A stretch of DNA of 64,000 nucleotides from Pelomyxa schiedti (lineage: Eukaryota; Evosea; Pelobiontida; Pelomyxidae): assembly GCA_020536535.1 (NCBI GenBank), contig JAHLWZ010000835.1:25562-89561 (forward strand), in the 5' to 3' direction. Each line of letters opens with the position of its first letter. Position 1 is the first letter of the stretch. The notes under the pieces are model-generated. The model had not been told where the DNA came from. It saw only the letters and a program-made list of their open reading frames with translations, and did not search any database. This document shows positions 33,761 through 46,303 of the stretch, in pieces. The translations under genes were made by a program, and so were the position numbers.

Positions 33761-34759
33761 CTAAAATTGCTTGAAGAAGCCACATACATCTGGATTCTTG
33801 GTGAATCCAACCATGAACTCCTCCTTAGAGAGCCAACCACTCTGTTTCCCATTAGCTTTTCTTTTGAAAACGGTAAATAAAATGGTATTGCACACCCTAT
33901 CAGTATCGACTTTGGTAAAAATTGTCTCAACAACTTGGTTAATAGCGTCCATTGCAGTCTTGTCAAGCACCACAGAAGCAGTGGATCCACCTGTTCTAGC
34001 AACCCGCTTCTATTGGATTGTAAGGAGAAGTACTATAAATGAAACAGGCAACCTGCTTCACGACCATGATGAACATTTCTCTAACCTCATCACGGGTTAC
34101 TCTTCCATCACCATCCTTGTCAAACAGTTGGTAAGAAGCTGTTTTGATTTTTAGTCAGGTGAATTTATCACTGTAACCAGAGAGAAACGCCTTCACCTTC
34201 AAGCTTTTGTTCTGGTTTTCGGAGGGTTGTTGGGTAAGTCTAGTCCGTAAAGTATTGTAAAACATTTACCAAGTGTTCCACCATGAGTAACTCCCATCAT
34301 AGCAAGGTACTCTCTTACATCCATAAAACTGTTGCGGTGTTAAAGGTTTCGAACGCATTGCAACGGACCAAACCCGCTTCCATCACGATCAAAGGATTCA
34401 AAGACCTTGGTGGCATATGAACAAGAGAAAGGAACAAACCCTCTTTTTTTTTTTTTTTTTTGTAGTAATTATAAAAAGGAGGTACCTTATCAGCCAAGTC
34501 GGCGCACATAACACCAGAAAGAATAGTCATAAAGGCTGGTTTGGTAATTCGCCCGTCCTTTCCAGCGTGCGTGTTGAAACTCTTCACGACAACATCGAAT
34601 TTATCGGGTGGTACTGCAGAATGAAAGAAAAAGCAGTGTTACGAAAAGAAAAAAAAAAAAAAGTGGGATTGAATTAGTTTATGGAAACACACTCGCGTAT
34701 TGTCTTCGTATGTTTTCTTGTTCCTCCCTCGACAATGCACCACTATTTGACGCCCCCAT
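33761..34759 (-). CDS. EF-hand calcium sensor with N-myristoylation-type start (copy 2)
   Basis: The start is ATG 34759 (MGASNSGALSREEQEN), again with Gly2 and Ser6. Canonical loops are DRDGSGFMDVRE (spliced across a 45-nt intron near 34340), DKDGDGRVTRDE and DTDRSGWLSKEE. The C-terminus VCGFFKQF is nearly the same as copy 1, and introns fall at the same points in the second and fourth hands, so the pair arose by tandem duplication. Divergence is high enough that both are probably functional. It is head-to-head with the sugar transporter, with 227 bp between start codons. Confidence 0.85.
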
Positions 34760-34986
34760 AGGAGTTTTCCTTGTCTTGGTTTTTTTTTGTTTACTCGTTC
34801 TTTTCTTTGGTTTTGAGAGAGATGTTAGGATTCTGGGAAAAAGCCGGCATCGTTTCTCAGATTCCTCAGGGGTGTTTTCCTTCAGTCATCTTCCCACCTG
34901 TGGGATCCCCCAATCTCCACCACATCTCTCCTGTAACCCCCCCCCGCAGACAACTTGTCCAGCTTTCTTTTGGCCAACAAACAGAC
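34760..34986. promoter_or_regulatory. Bidirectional promoter region between EF-hand gene and sugar transporter
   Basis: These 227 bp separate two divergent start codons. The region holds T-rich and C-rich tracts, including a C run near 34941. No specific box is recognised; the promoter function is inferred from gene orientation. Confidence 0.4.
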
Positions 34987-37079
34987 ATGAACGAGACCCT
35001 TGGGTTGATCGGCCACCAAGGCGATGGTTTGGCCGCTGCCGCTACTTACGATCCCACAATGAGGGATTACCGCCCTCGTGGGGGCTCTTCGTCTTCGTCA
35101 ACGTCGGCTTCTGCGGCGAATTTGGTTGCCAAACCCATAATTGTGCCGGCCAGCCTCAGGGGCTATTTGTTTTTCATTGCATTTTTTCAATGCATGGGTG
35201 CTCTGGAGTTTGGGTACAACACTGGTATTAATATAATAAAATTATCTAGATACTTACTATGTGAATGAATACTTGTATCTTGAAGATATGTTTCCATTTT
35301 CTTTTTGGTCATTTATGTGTTCATTTGCAGCTATATCATCTCCTGCAGCTGGACCAATTGTTGATGAGTTTTCTCTTTCCACGTTCCAGCAGGAGGTCTT
35401 TGTTAGGTCTATTGCTCTTTAACCATTATATTCTCATGGTGGCACAGTGCCGTGCTTATTACTGCACTTTTTGGCGCCCTGTGTGCTGGGTTCTTTGCTG
35501 ACAAATTTGGAAGGAACAAGGTTCTCATTTTTGATGATTTTATATTTGCCACGGGTATTGGTATAAAGAACCACTCTCTGCACTTATGGAACTTCAGGAA
35601 TTGTTGTTGAAGTTTTAGCTCCAAAATTTTGGGTGCTGATAATAGCTCGATTTATTGTTGGCCTTGGAATTGGTATAATAAATCTCAAAATTTTTGTTCT
35701 CACCCGGCTCCAAGGTGTTGCATCTGTAGTTGTACCTCTTATGGTGCGTCATTTAAATTTCCAGTTGAGCTAAACAAGGAATTGAAGGTAACAGAGATAT
35801 CCCCAAAACAAATTCGTGGGGAAATTGGTACAATGAATCAGCTTTGCATTGTGCTTGGAATTGAAACTGCCTACATAATGGGTGCGGCTCTACAAGAAGT
35901 CCAATATAGTTGGCGAGCTATGCTGGCTATACCAGCTCTCTTTGTATTTGTTCATTCATTGAATTATCACTTATCCTCTTAGTGTGTAACCCATTTTTTT
36001 ATGGCTTGTATATTGGATGTGGAAACACCTCGGTGGCTTGCACTCAAAGGAAAAATTCACAGAGCTACCAGAATGCTCAAACGTTTGCGGAAGTCTCTCG
36101 ACATTACTTCTGGTTACAATCCACCTCTGTCTTGAGGGATACATATTGTCACATCCTACTTAATCATAGAACTCAAGGAGCTGCAACAAGTTGCAGATGA
36201 GTCAAACAACCGAAATATATCTCTCAAAGAAGCATTCAGATCATTGCGGTGGCGTGTTCTTGTTATTTCCATGGGATTGCTTTTTTTTCAGCAGGTTTTA
36301 TTCGTTTTGGAGTACTTCTTTTTCACAAGCTAAAGATAACGGGCAACAATGCCATCATGTATTACATGGCAACTTTTTTCCAAGATGCTGGGATGAGTGA
36401 AGCCAAGTCTAATTATGTTTCAATACTTGTTGGCGCTGTCAAGGTATGTTGGACTTCTCAATTACCACTCATTTTTATGTGTATACAGGTCTGCATGACT
36501 ATAGCCAGTGTATTCCTTCTTGATCGTGTTGGCAGAAAACCTCTTCTCCTTATTGGCATTTCATGTATGGCCATGACTCTTCTTGGAATTGCCAGTGTCT
36601 TCTTTTTTGAAGATAAAATGACTGAGGTCGATCCGTTTTCTACCCTTAACCTAACAATGCACACAGACCGCCCTTGGGATAGTATGTGTAATTTTCACCA
36701 TTCTTTTTGTAATGGGGTATGCATGCAGTCTTGGGGTAAGCTCCTATTCCTTACGGATTTAATGTAACTAAAAACTTCATACCAGTGTGTGCCGTGGATA
36801 GTAACCTCAGAAATATGTTCCAATAGAGTGAGAGCTCTGGTTATGAGCCTGGCACTTGGTGTCAACTGGACAACAAACTTCCTTGTTTCTGTGACTTTTC
36901 TATCCTTTGTGGAGGCAACCAATGAGCAGACTGTATTCCTATTTTTTTCTGCCTGGGCCACTATCGCTCTGATCTTTGTAATCTTTTTGGTTCCAGAAAC
37001 CAAAGGCAAAACCCCTCAGCAAATCGCACACCTAATGCATGACACCCTACCCAAAGAAACACTAGTAACATCTTCATGA
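34987..37079 (+). CDS. MFS sugar transporter (GLUT/SP family)
   Basis: The start is ATG 34987 (MNETLGLIGHQGDGLAAAA), with a soluble S/A-rich leader. Transmembrane exons begin with GYLFFIAFFQCMGALEFGYN. Family signatures seen in order are RGEIGTMNQLCIVLGIETAY (about 35814-35873, between TM4 and TM5), DRVGRKPLLLIG (about 36520), VPWIVTSEICSNRVRALVM (about 36789-36845, the TM10 'PW...SEI...R' block) and PETKGKTPQQI (about 36993), then a short tail and TGA 37077. About nine short introns. It should carry hexoses across the plasma or a vacuolar membrane; the substrate cannot be read from sequence. It converges with the LRR-phosphatase gene, leaving 57 bp between stops. Confidence 0.85.
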
Positions 37080-37136
37080 TTGTATCCTTTAGTTCAAAAT
37101 AAAATTTTTGGTGAATCCATTTTTGTGGTTTTCAGT

Positions 37137-39445
37137 CTACATGATAAGACATGGAGAGTGTGGTTTTGACAGCTCCCCAAAGTGCTGCAATTGCTTTACA
37201 AAACCAATGTTGGGGCACACAATAAGCCTTCTTTTCTTCACAAAATCAAGAGCCTCTTGCCATCCAAGGTTGTTCTTGTACATTACATATGAAGTAACAA
37301 TAGTAGCAGACCGGGATATACCAGCAGCACTGTGTACATTATGATATTATTAGTGTTATTCAGGGAGGTGGGTTTTTTTTTCTTGATTTTTGTGAAGCAG
37401 GGAGAAAATGACACACCAATGAACTAGCACTGCAGTTCCAGAATCCCGGGCCTCATCAATGAACTTGTGGCATGTGCTGAAGTGCTCCAGCAGATTGGCC
37501 TCATCATGGTCCTCAACGGGAAGAATCAAATAATTAAATACCTAGAGAGAAATGAGAATGTAGACGAATTGTTTTAAACAAGAGAAACATTGTACCTCTG
37601 GGTAGGGTCCTTTTGTGATGGGAAGAACCGAAAGTACATGAGTCACGTGTTTGGACTGCATTTGGTAGTTAAGGAGGTGCAGGGAAGGAAACGGAATACC
37701 AGTAAAAAGTTTTTGTTATTCCCTGCCCGGGCATTTCCTAGCCACAGGTTTGGCAGTATTTCATCTGCAACGTGTTCTTCTGTATATGGGGGGCAAGTTG
37801 CTGGCATATGAACTGGAGGTGAGAGCTAGATTTGTTGGTGATTAAGTGGAAAAATGGAAGACAAAACCTTGTTTCCAGTGAGGAATAATTGGTTAAGCTT
37901 TAGAGAAGAAATTTCTTCTGGGAGTGACTCAAGATCATTATAGCTGGGAAAAGCATCAATTAGACGCTGTGCCACGTCTCGAGATGTAGCAATACCTCAC
38001 ATCCAAAAGTGTGATGCTTGTAAGTTGAGAAACAGATGGTTGGATGATAGTGATTCCGTTTTTGCTCAAAACAAGAGATTTCAAACATGGTGGATTGAGT
38101 TCAGGAAAAGATACAAAGCTGTTATCGCTGTTGGGGTATTAGAGAAGGTGATATGTTTCTTCCTACCTTGCAGAAAGTGAAGTGAGACTGCCTAACATCG
38201 AGATTTCTTCTGGGAAATCCCGGAGGCGATTGGAAGTGAGGTCAAGACTACAGAATTAGCCATCAAGAAACAACAAGTTGCAATGGGTCTGTACATTTTA
38301 AGAGAGACAAGGTTTGATATATGCTGATGTGGCATGGAGAAGCCTGCGATCATATTTTCCGAGAGTTTGAGAGTTTCCAAAGTTCCCAGGTGATATAAAC
38401 ACGAGGGAACGATAGTGAATTTATTATCGGACAAGTTTAGCTCTGACAACATTCTCAAGTTGCCTTGGGGTATTAGAACCAGAGCAAATGGCAAAAGATA
38501 CCAAAAGAATCTGGCAGAACTGCGAGCCGGTTTTTATTCAGTGATAAGAGAGATAATGCTCTAAGTTGGCCTAAGAAAAACCTTATTAGTAAAAGAAGGA
38601 TTAAGAGTGGAAGAACCAAAATTGTTGGGAAGGTCCCCAATGTCGTTGAAAGAAAGAGACAACTCTCGGAGGTGCATTAAGTTGCCTTGGGCAAGTGAGG
38701 AATAGAAAATTACCAGTAAAAGAGAAATACAGAGAAAGTCTGGCAAGAGCTTAAGGTGATTATTACTCATTGCAAGAGTTGCCAAATTCGACATTGTAGA
38801 AAGAGCATTCGGTACGAAAACGAAGTCATTTGAGGACAGTCTCAGAGTTGTTAGGTTGACTAGACTCTGTTGCATTCTTAGGAACAGTATTTGTTTCTCA
38901 ATTTGAGCACACAGTGAAGCACTCATCCATGTCTTGTATCTTATTATTCGTCAAATCCAGAGTATTCAGTGCCATAAGTCTTGATATTCCAGAAGGAAGG
39001 ATAGTGATCCCATTGCTAGGGAGAACAAGAGAAGTCACCCACTCTGCAGTCAAAAGGACTGGTGGGAATTTACTTGGAAGTGTCAAGTCCCTAGCTTTTT
39101 GTGGTGCCTTAGTTTTACACCAATAACAAACTAAAGAACCAATAAAACAACAACAAACAAAGCAACTGCTAGACGAAAAGTGGCCAAACAGTGACATCCC
39201 ATCACCACCACACACTTCCAAGTTATTTCCAGACGCGAATTCTCCTTTGCTCTCTCCATCAACTTTCTCACCGCCTCGTCAGTCATTTCCGTCAGGTTGT
39301 CCTCCCCAGAAGCTGACCCATAAGTCTCTGCCGGGGCACTGTGTATTCCAAGCACTACTGTTCGCCTCTCCTGTGGTCCCAATGTAAATACTGCACCTGT
39401 TGATGCAGTTGTTGCCGATGCCGTGGTACTGGTAGTGGTTGACAT
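37137..39445 (-). CDS. Leucine-rich-repeat dual-specificity protein phosphatase
   Basis: The start is ATG 39445 (MSTTTSTTASATTAST). After a T/S-rich leader, LRRs run from about 39060 to 38100 with repeats such as LVNLTTLRLSSNDF, MSNLATLAMSNNHLKLLPDF, HLRELSLSFNDIGDLP and LSELNLSDNKFTIVPSCL. The phosphatase domain follows: YLILPVEDHDEANLLEHF and DEARDSGTAVLVH, spliced to CAAGISRSATIVTSYVMYK, giving an intact HCxxGxxRS active site (about 37431 and 37334-37310). It ends HSPCLIM with TAG at 37137. LRR-DSP proteins are known from Dictyostelium and Entamoeba and are thought to be recruited by the LRRs to dephosphorylate Ser/Thr/Tyr. About ten short introns. Confidence 0.85.
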
Positions 39446-39605
39446 CGTGTTGGGGAATTATTTTTTACTTCTCCTTGGCGCCAGAAAGGTCACAGTTTTT
39501 TCGGAAGGCACATACCTCAACGGCTGATCAAAATCAACTTTTTCTCAGTCACCGAAAACAAACATAAAAGTTTGACAGCTAATTGTTTGCTTTGTTGGAA
39601 GCACA

Positions 39606-41632
39606 TCAGGACTCGTGGGGTGTGGGTTGTGTGCCTGGTGGTGGGGATTCCGGTTGTGTTTGTTGGGTGCTGCTGGATTGGGTCAGCAGTGTTTGAGGCT
39701 GTGGTGGTGGTTGTGTTTCTGGGTCGACTTGGGGTGGTGCTTGCGCAGGTGCAGTCTGCGTTGCTGTCTGTGTGGTGGTGGTTGTTGTCTGCGGCTGTGG
39801 TTGTGACATTGGTTTCACGGCCACAAAGAAAATGCATTCGTAGCAGACCCTCAAGAGTGACTTCGAGTTGCTCGTATATGGGCAATTCACTCTATTCTCT
39901 TTCTGTGTTGTTAGTGAGTTTTTGGATTCTTTGGATCGTTGATTGTTTGTAGAACCTCGATCGTGAAGCCGTGTGCGAGAATAACTGAGCGCACTTCCTC
40001 CCAAGTAAGCTCCACTGAGGACTCCCATTCCATATCAGCATAGTGGTACAGAAGTGGGCCTAAGGAAGAGTCAGTCGTACTAATGCTTTTTTAACAAAAG
40101 GGGCATACCTATGTTCACCCATAGGCCACCAGGCTTTAACATCGTTGAGATAATTTCAACATATTCAATAATGTTGTGTGCTGTGTCCTGAAGAGTACAG
40201 TGAGACACTTTGAGATAATAAATACAGAACAAACTAAGAAAAAACAAGTAGCTAAGCAATCCCATTGCTCTAAATGTAGCATAAGCCTATGAATCTACGG
40301 ATAATGAAGGAACCTCTCTGTGGAGAATAAACTTCAATGAAATCACCGGCAACCATTGAGAGAGTTTGTTTGCCTGCGAGAGCATCAGAGGGAAGAACAT
40401 CAGGTACAGTAACACGTCGAATCTGGGATTTGTCATGCAATCATAAGAAAAAGGTACGGTAGAAACCTGGTCATTAAAAGCTACCACGTTGCTACTTTGC
40501 CTTATGTAGGGAAAAATAGAAAACTCATCAACTCGTGTAGTCCTGCATTTTCATTATTACATGTACCTGTTTCACAGGGATTTATACTTGTTCAGAATAA
40601 GGTGGGACCCAAGCAGCATAAAATATGAGAATTCATTCCCTTGACTATAAAAACCTAACCCAAGTTCATATCTAAGCAAATACGCTTCAACAAACCATGT
40701 GCAGCCAATTCAAATGTTAGCCTTCCAAGTCCTGCCCCTGGGGTAAGAATTCTAATCGAATTCCTGTATGCGACAATAAATCCGTGCACAGAGCCTTATT
40801 TGCAAGAGTTACAGACCTGGTCTCAATACTGGGAAATCTTTCCAGGATTTCAGAAATAATTGGGTTGTAGCATGCCTCACGTTCCACTCGACCCTATCAA
40901 TTAGTTGAACTTTAAAAAAAAACAAAAAAATGTATATTTTTTACCTCAACTGACCAATCTCTAGCAAACTGACATAACGTTGTCTTGACTTTCTCCATGT
41001 GAAAAGGAGCAACAGGTTTTGTGGACTGAAGAAGTGGTAAAAATACATAGGAATGAAAAGAGCCAAACCTGAACCCGTGGATACACTTTATTCTGGAAAA
41101 CTGATGTGTGGTCACTGACAAGAGTTTCTAGGAACGTTTGATTGGTTGCAGAAAGCTCCCTGAGAGTAGTGAAGCGTTTCTGGACCTGAGGGACCAGTGC
41201 TTTGTGTTTTGGAGGAAGTTGCTCGAAGTCCCGCTCGCACTTGCACAGCCACATATCATTGTACCTGCAAGTAAGTGTTACGAATTAGCGATCCCATACT
41301 GCTTTGTGTAGTTAAATTCAAAGGTAACTTAGTTACTTGAGATAGTAAAGAAAAGCGCAGACAACTTCGTTGAAGTGGGCTTCTTCCTCCTCCTCCGCGC
41401 TTTGTGCATTTTGCGGCTGTTCATCCGTAACGTGGTGATGGTGGTGCTGTTGCTGCGGTTGTGGCTGCTGCGTATTCCCGTGTTGGTGGTGGTTGTGTGC
41501 ATTGGCACAAGATGCGACGTGGGTCATTCCCTGGTGTTGCTGGTGATCCGCCACACCGTGCTGCTGTTGTCTTTGTTGCTGGGGATGGTGGTGTGAATGT
41601 GACGCATTTCCGCCGTGACGACACCCCGGCAT
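39606..41632 (-). CDS. CARNMT1: Carnosine N-methyltransferase-like protein (N2227/CARNMT1 family)
   Basis: The start is ATG 41632 (MPGCRHGGNASHSHHH), with a His/Gln-rich leader of about 75 residues. The family core follows: MWLCKCERDFEQLPPKHKAL, AFHMEKVKT-type segment, RDWSVE..EREACYNPI, the SAM-binding block RILTPGAGLGRLTFELA (about 40750-40700), DTAHNIIEYVEIISTM with LKPGGLWVNIG (about 40160-40110), ELTWEEVRSVILAHGF (about 40010) and YTSNSKSLLRVCYECIFFVA (about 39885-39830). These match CARNMT1, which uses S-adenosylmethionine to methylate carnosine and possibly protein histidines. The C-terminus adds a Q/P/T-rich tail absent from animal forms, ending at 39606. Confidence 0.85.
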
Positions 41633-41781
41633 GGCGTACTCGTTTAATTAGTGAATAATAAGTGATGGCTAAATCTTGACATCTTCAATCATAATTACTG
41701 CCCCAAACTTGGTTGTCACTTAGACAGAACGAAGAGAAGAATTGACAAAAAAAACAAATAACAAAAAAAAAAATATAAAAA
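41633..41781. promoter_or_regulatory. Short divergent promoter region
   Basis: These 149 bp separate the methyltransferase and OTU start codons. The stretch before 41782 is A-rich (ACAAAAAAAAAAATATAAAA), as seen before several plus-strand starts in the window. Promoter role inferred from layout. Confidence 0.4.
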
Positions 41782-43987
41782 ATGACAGCGGCGGTTGCAA
41801 CGCAGCAGCAACAGCGAGCGGTGCAAGCCGTTCGTAGTGCTGTGCGTGTTGATGAGTTCGGAGATCTTGTTGGTGTTTCGTCGGCGACGCTGTCCATTGC
41901 GCAAAACGTGGCCCGGATCTATCGCGAATCTACGTGCAAATGGTTCCGCAGTAACATTCCACTGTCGCCGCCACAACCTAGTTCTTCGACTTCATCAGCA
42001 TCTACGACACCAGCAACGCCAAGCGCAACGAGTGTCGCTCCAAGGGTATTTGCCAGCCTCCCTGTAGATACGCAAGTGTGTTGTTTTCTTTTTTATTCCA
42101 AGTGTTGTAACTCATTCCAGAAAGCAGTGTTCAACGAGGGTTGTTCCCTTGTCATACGACTGAGCGTCGCATCTTTCCTTGCATCGGAGCGCTTGAAGGT
42201 TTGCTATATCACCTTCTTGCTTTTCCTCTTGTACCTACTTTCTAACATCCTTAGGCGAACACTGTGATTCAAATATTGGTCCGGCATCTAGTCGATACTT
42301 TCAACCGAACACCTGCATTATTGACAGATAACATGTTACATGCCCACTTTCAAGACGTTGTCCTGTTCCTTATTTCCCAACTCTTCCACCTCAGCACTTC
42401 GCCCCATTCAGTTCTTGGGTGCGCCCCAAATTCCCAATCTCCACAACACCGCACCACTCCACTCTCACCCCCGCAAGTTCTAGCAGAAAAGCCCTTGGTA
42501 TTGCTGCAGTGGTGCTTGGCAATTCTTGCACTAGCAGAGAATGGTTACTCCAAGCATGAAAGGTACTTCACTGCCTGTCTGAAGCATCTAGATGTCTGTC
42601 TGCGTTCCTGTGTCCCCAGACTTCGTGTGTAAAGGTTTCTAAACGCAAATAACTTATTATTCTTCAGGTGATTTTTATTTGGTTGTAGCACAACAAAGTT
42701 TGAGTAAAGTGCACTTGCTCCACGCACGTCACATTATATATAATGGAGGTGACATTATACGTGATGCCAGACCACTGCTTTGTGCGGCCAAAGACACTTT
42801 GCAAACATTGATAAAACAACCTGGTCAACAGTGCGCAATCAATTTATGAATGGTTTGTCTTTTTAACAACTACTTCAAGTGTCCCACAGGCCTGCTATTA
42901 TTTGGCCAGGGCTTGCGTTCTACTTGGAGAAATAGAGATTGCCCGCTCCGTACTTCAAGATGCAGCCACCGTAATGCACCTAAATGTTATCCTTCACTGA
43001 GAACTATCTCCAGAAGAAAATTCTGCCAGAACCCAAAGAACTATTGTCTGAACCTGATTTTGAATCAATACGTGATGCACCTTGGTTTGCTGCAATATGT
43101 GGCATTCAGCCCCCAGCACCAAACCAACTGTCACCAAATACTGAATATACCATGCTCAAGTCGTCTCTGATGGGGGGTGGATTTTCTGTTAAGAAGATGA
43201 TAGACCATTTGATAAAGCCTGGTCATTTAAAGTACATTGAATGTTAAAAAATACTGACGCTTCTCCAGTAATGCCAACAGCCTTGAAAGAGTGCGGGCAA
43301 GTTTTAACCGCGAGACAACGACTGGCAGCCAGGCTGGCTATGTACCAACTGAAGTAATTGCCTGTTGATTCACCCAAACATTTCTCTAATCACATCTTAC
43401 AGGGAGAGGAGAGACATTCCTGGTGATGGGAACTGTCAGTTCTATTCCTTATCTGATCAGATGTACGACACAATACACAGGGTATCCATGTAGCATCCCA
43501 GTCCTTTTTAGTAAGTTCCTTCAGGCAGCGGATCTACGTCGCACTGCTGTCGCATGGCTTGAAGCCCACAAGGAATGGGATCCCGGCAATGGTGCTTTAC
43601 TACATTACTTTGTTGCTGATCAGACATGGGAGGCGTATTGCAGACAAATGTCAAAATCAGGTTCACTCCTTCTACTCCTCCATTGTTTGACAGTGAAAAA
43701 TGTAGGCACTTGGGGGGATAATTTGACTTTGATTGCGATATCAGAACACTTCCGTGTCCGAATAAGTGTAATTTCCAGTGTAGCTGGTGACAACTTTATT
43801 ACTGGTATGGACAGTTCCTTTCGAAGAGACCTAAAAAACGTGTAGAGATTACCCCAAGTGCTCTAAAAGGAGACCCCACAACCAAAGTTTTGCTCCTGTG
43901 CCACTTCGCGGTTTGTTCCTTGCTGTTTTCTTCACTGTTCTTATCTTCCAACAGGAGTACCACTACGGGAGCCTCGGCTCAGTGTGA
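41782..43987 (+). CDS. OTU-family cysteine protease (deubiquitinase)
   Basis: The start is ATG 41782 (MTAAVATQQQQRAVQAV). The N-terminal half is helical (LVIRLSVASFLASERLK; IQILVRHLVDTFNRTPALL; TPR-like YYLARACVLLGEIEIARS near 42895-42950). The C-terminal OTU domain is clear: RRDIPGDGNCQFYSLSDQ (about 43405-43460, with the Asp and Cys of the active site), WLEAHKEWDPGNGALLHYF, TWGDNLTLIAISEHFRVRIS (about 43710-43770) and HYGSLGSV at the very end, holding the catalytic His. The stop is TGA 43985-43987. About nine short introns. OTU proteases cleave ubiquitin chains; linkage preference is unknown. It converges with the Hint gene, 88 bp apart. Confidence 0.85.
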
Positions 43988-44075
43988 CCGCACCAAATGT
44001 GAAAATATTCCTTGTTGTAGGACCAAAAGGAAAACGGATTTTAATACACCACATTCTTTTGTTTTTGGTGGAATG

Positions 44076-46213
44076 TTAGCCAGCAAGCTTCCTCTTGGCC
44101 CAGGCTGAGGCCGGTGTTTGCCAATAGCCTCTTCCCCACATGGCATCAGCCTTGGGCCACCCAGTCGTCATTTTAGTGCCACAGTCTTTGCCAAGGGCAG
44201 CGAGGGTAAGGCCATTGATTACGAAGGAGTGGTCTGTGACCTGTGTGTGTGGATTGAGTGTGGTGAATGGATTAGTGGTGATGGAGTTGGGTGGGCCCGG
44301 TTGTTGTGTTGTGTGTACCTCGGGGCCTCCTTCGAGCTCAAAGTTGTAGAGTCTGTCGATGTACATCTTCTGTAGAGTGCCAATCTCGAAAGGGTGCACC
44401 CACTCATTTCTTACCAGAACGGGGTGCCCAGGAGTAAGAGCCAGACCAGATAAAATCACCATGCTCTTCTCACACTGTGTCTCTAGAACTTCTACACGGG
44501 CAATGGCCCTAGGGGTACCTAGTTCTGTCAAGACAAGATCACCAACTTCAATGTGCTCAACTTTCCTGTAGGAAAATCAGCCTCAGAGGAAAGACAGTTA
44601 TTTATGACGGGGGACATTACTTGAGGGAGTTGTCTGCCATAAGAACGTCTCCATCTCCGGTAAAGCATGAAGGAACACCGGGAGCTTCGACTTCTGTCTT
44701 CATTGTGGCATCAACTTGCAGCCAACGGCGGAGAATTTCTTGCCTTGCTGCCTCTCGTTCTTGTGGAACTTTGCAGACAAACATTCCATAGCCGCACAAT
44801 CCAAAGGCACGGTTGTGGAGATCTCTTTTGAGTTTATTGTCACGTTCTACGTGAAGTGAGATGTTTAGGCTAGGTGAAGGCGGGAAACGGACCTATCACT
44901 TTAGGGTCTGAGAGCAGGAGCAGCTCCAAAGCATGGAAGGTTGTCGTTATTAAACGGAAGCCAGAAGGTTTTGCGTTTATGTTCACACCAGCTTTTGCAC
45001 AAAAGCATATAGCTACTTCTTCAGGGATTGTGCGTGTGTTTAAGTCGGGTATTGGAGTATGAAAGCGACTGTGAACAAGTGAGACATTGCACAATGTGGT
45101 GACTGCTTCGTCAACGTAAAACTATAAGGACAAAATAGTGAGAGGAGGGAGGTGGAAGTATTTCAATTGTAAAACCTGTCCTGTATGGCACGTACATTTG
45201 CAATACGAAAGCAAACTTGTGAGTATATTTACTAAAACGTCATTTGGCATCATAAGTAGTAGACATCTGAAGGCAAGTTGGATTTTACAAAAAACCATCG
45301 AACTTACTCATCTGCGGGCGGCGTTTCAGCAGGGTGTGTGAACTGCGTTAGTCCATATCTACATGAGGGCACTGGAGGGATAGTAAAGGGTCTTATCTTG
45401 TGTCCAGTGTATCTTAATTTTGTTAAACTGAGGCGGAATCCACACTAAAGGAGCACTAGGAACCGTATTTTGCGGACATTCCCACTGGTATGGTTTCGCT
45501 GAGTCATTGACAATAAGTTGACTGTGCGATTACCACTAGAAAGCTTAACTCTGGCTGCATCCATTCTGTTCATATTGTTGCTCTCCAGGAACTGTTCCAA
45601 AAGAGTACAATCCTATCAAAGTGAGTAAAGTGGCTGGAATTTTGGAGAAGAGAAGTACAGAAGGTTCAAATGGGTACCATCGGTCACCCATCCACCACCA
45701 CTGGGGCCCTAGCTCCTCAGGGAGGGGCTTGCGTGCAGCAGTGCTTGTGGTGCTTGTAGTTGTAGAACTTGAGGTACCAGTGCGAGAAGGAATGATGTGT
45801 AATCGAATTTGAAGGTCCTGCATAGGCCTTTTAGAGTTGTCCAGTTCTCTCAAAGTGACTTCATACTCCCCAAGCCTAAACAGAGGGAAACTTGCTGATT
45901 CACCAACAGGCACTAGCAATACAATTTTTTTTTTTTTTTTTGTCATACAAATGTGTTGGCTTTTAAAGACTCTCAATAAAATGAAGAATAAACGAGTACC
46001 TTCTGTCACAACGGTTCCAGAAGTTGGAAACGCACATGAAGCGATCCACTGGGTTATATCGACTCAGTGTCAGCCACAATTATGGGAGGCGGAAAAAAAA
46101 GGGTACAAAAACGGTAGAATTACCCTGGCCCTCGACACCACTGAAAGTGGCGTCGTCCTCAAGTGCTGAATTTCAATGGTTTTCCCTGGAGGTGGTCGCC
46201 ACGGCCTCGACAT
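44076..46213 (-). CDS. WWE-domain protein with C-terminal Hint (autoprocessing) domain
   Basis: The proposed start is ATG 46213 (MSRPWRPPPGKTIEIQ). Exons read FRLGEYEVTLRELDNSKRPM and then a WWE domain: GPQWWWMGDRWYPFEPS (about 45707-45657), LLEQFLESNNMNRMDAARVK and NRTVNLLSMTQRNHTSGNV (about 45525-45470). An unrecognised middle (about 45420-44820) is followed by the Hint domain: CFTGDGDVLMADNSLK (about 44677-44630), GDLVLTELGTPRAIARV, LALTPGHPVLVRNEWVHPFE (about 44447-44388), YIDRLYNFELEGG and VINGLTLAALGKDC. The N-terminal Cys and TxxH motif of self-cleaving Hint domains (hedgehog, inteins, VWA-Hint proteins) are present. WWE domains bind ADP-ribose or support ubiquitin ligases. Whether the Hint part really cleaves is an inference. 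Stop at 44076. Confidence 0.75.
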
Positions 46214-46303
46214 TTCAACTGTTTTGTAAAATTAAACGACTTCGAGGAAATTTTTTTTTTTCGATCTCATTTTTGGTTGTAGTAGGGCACAGATTCCCAC
46301 CGC

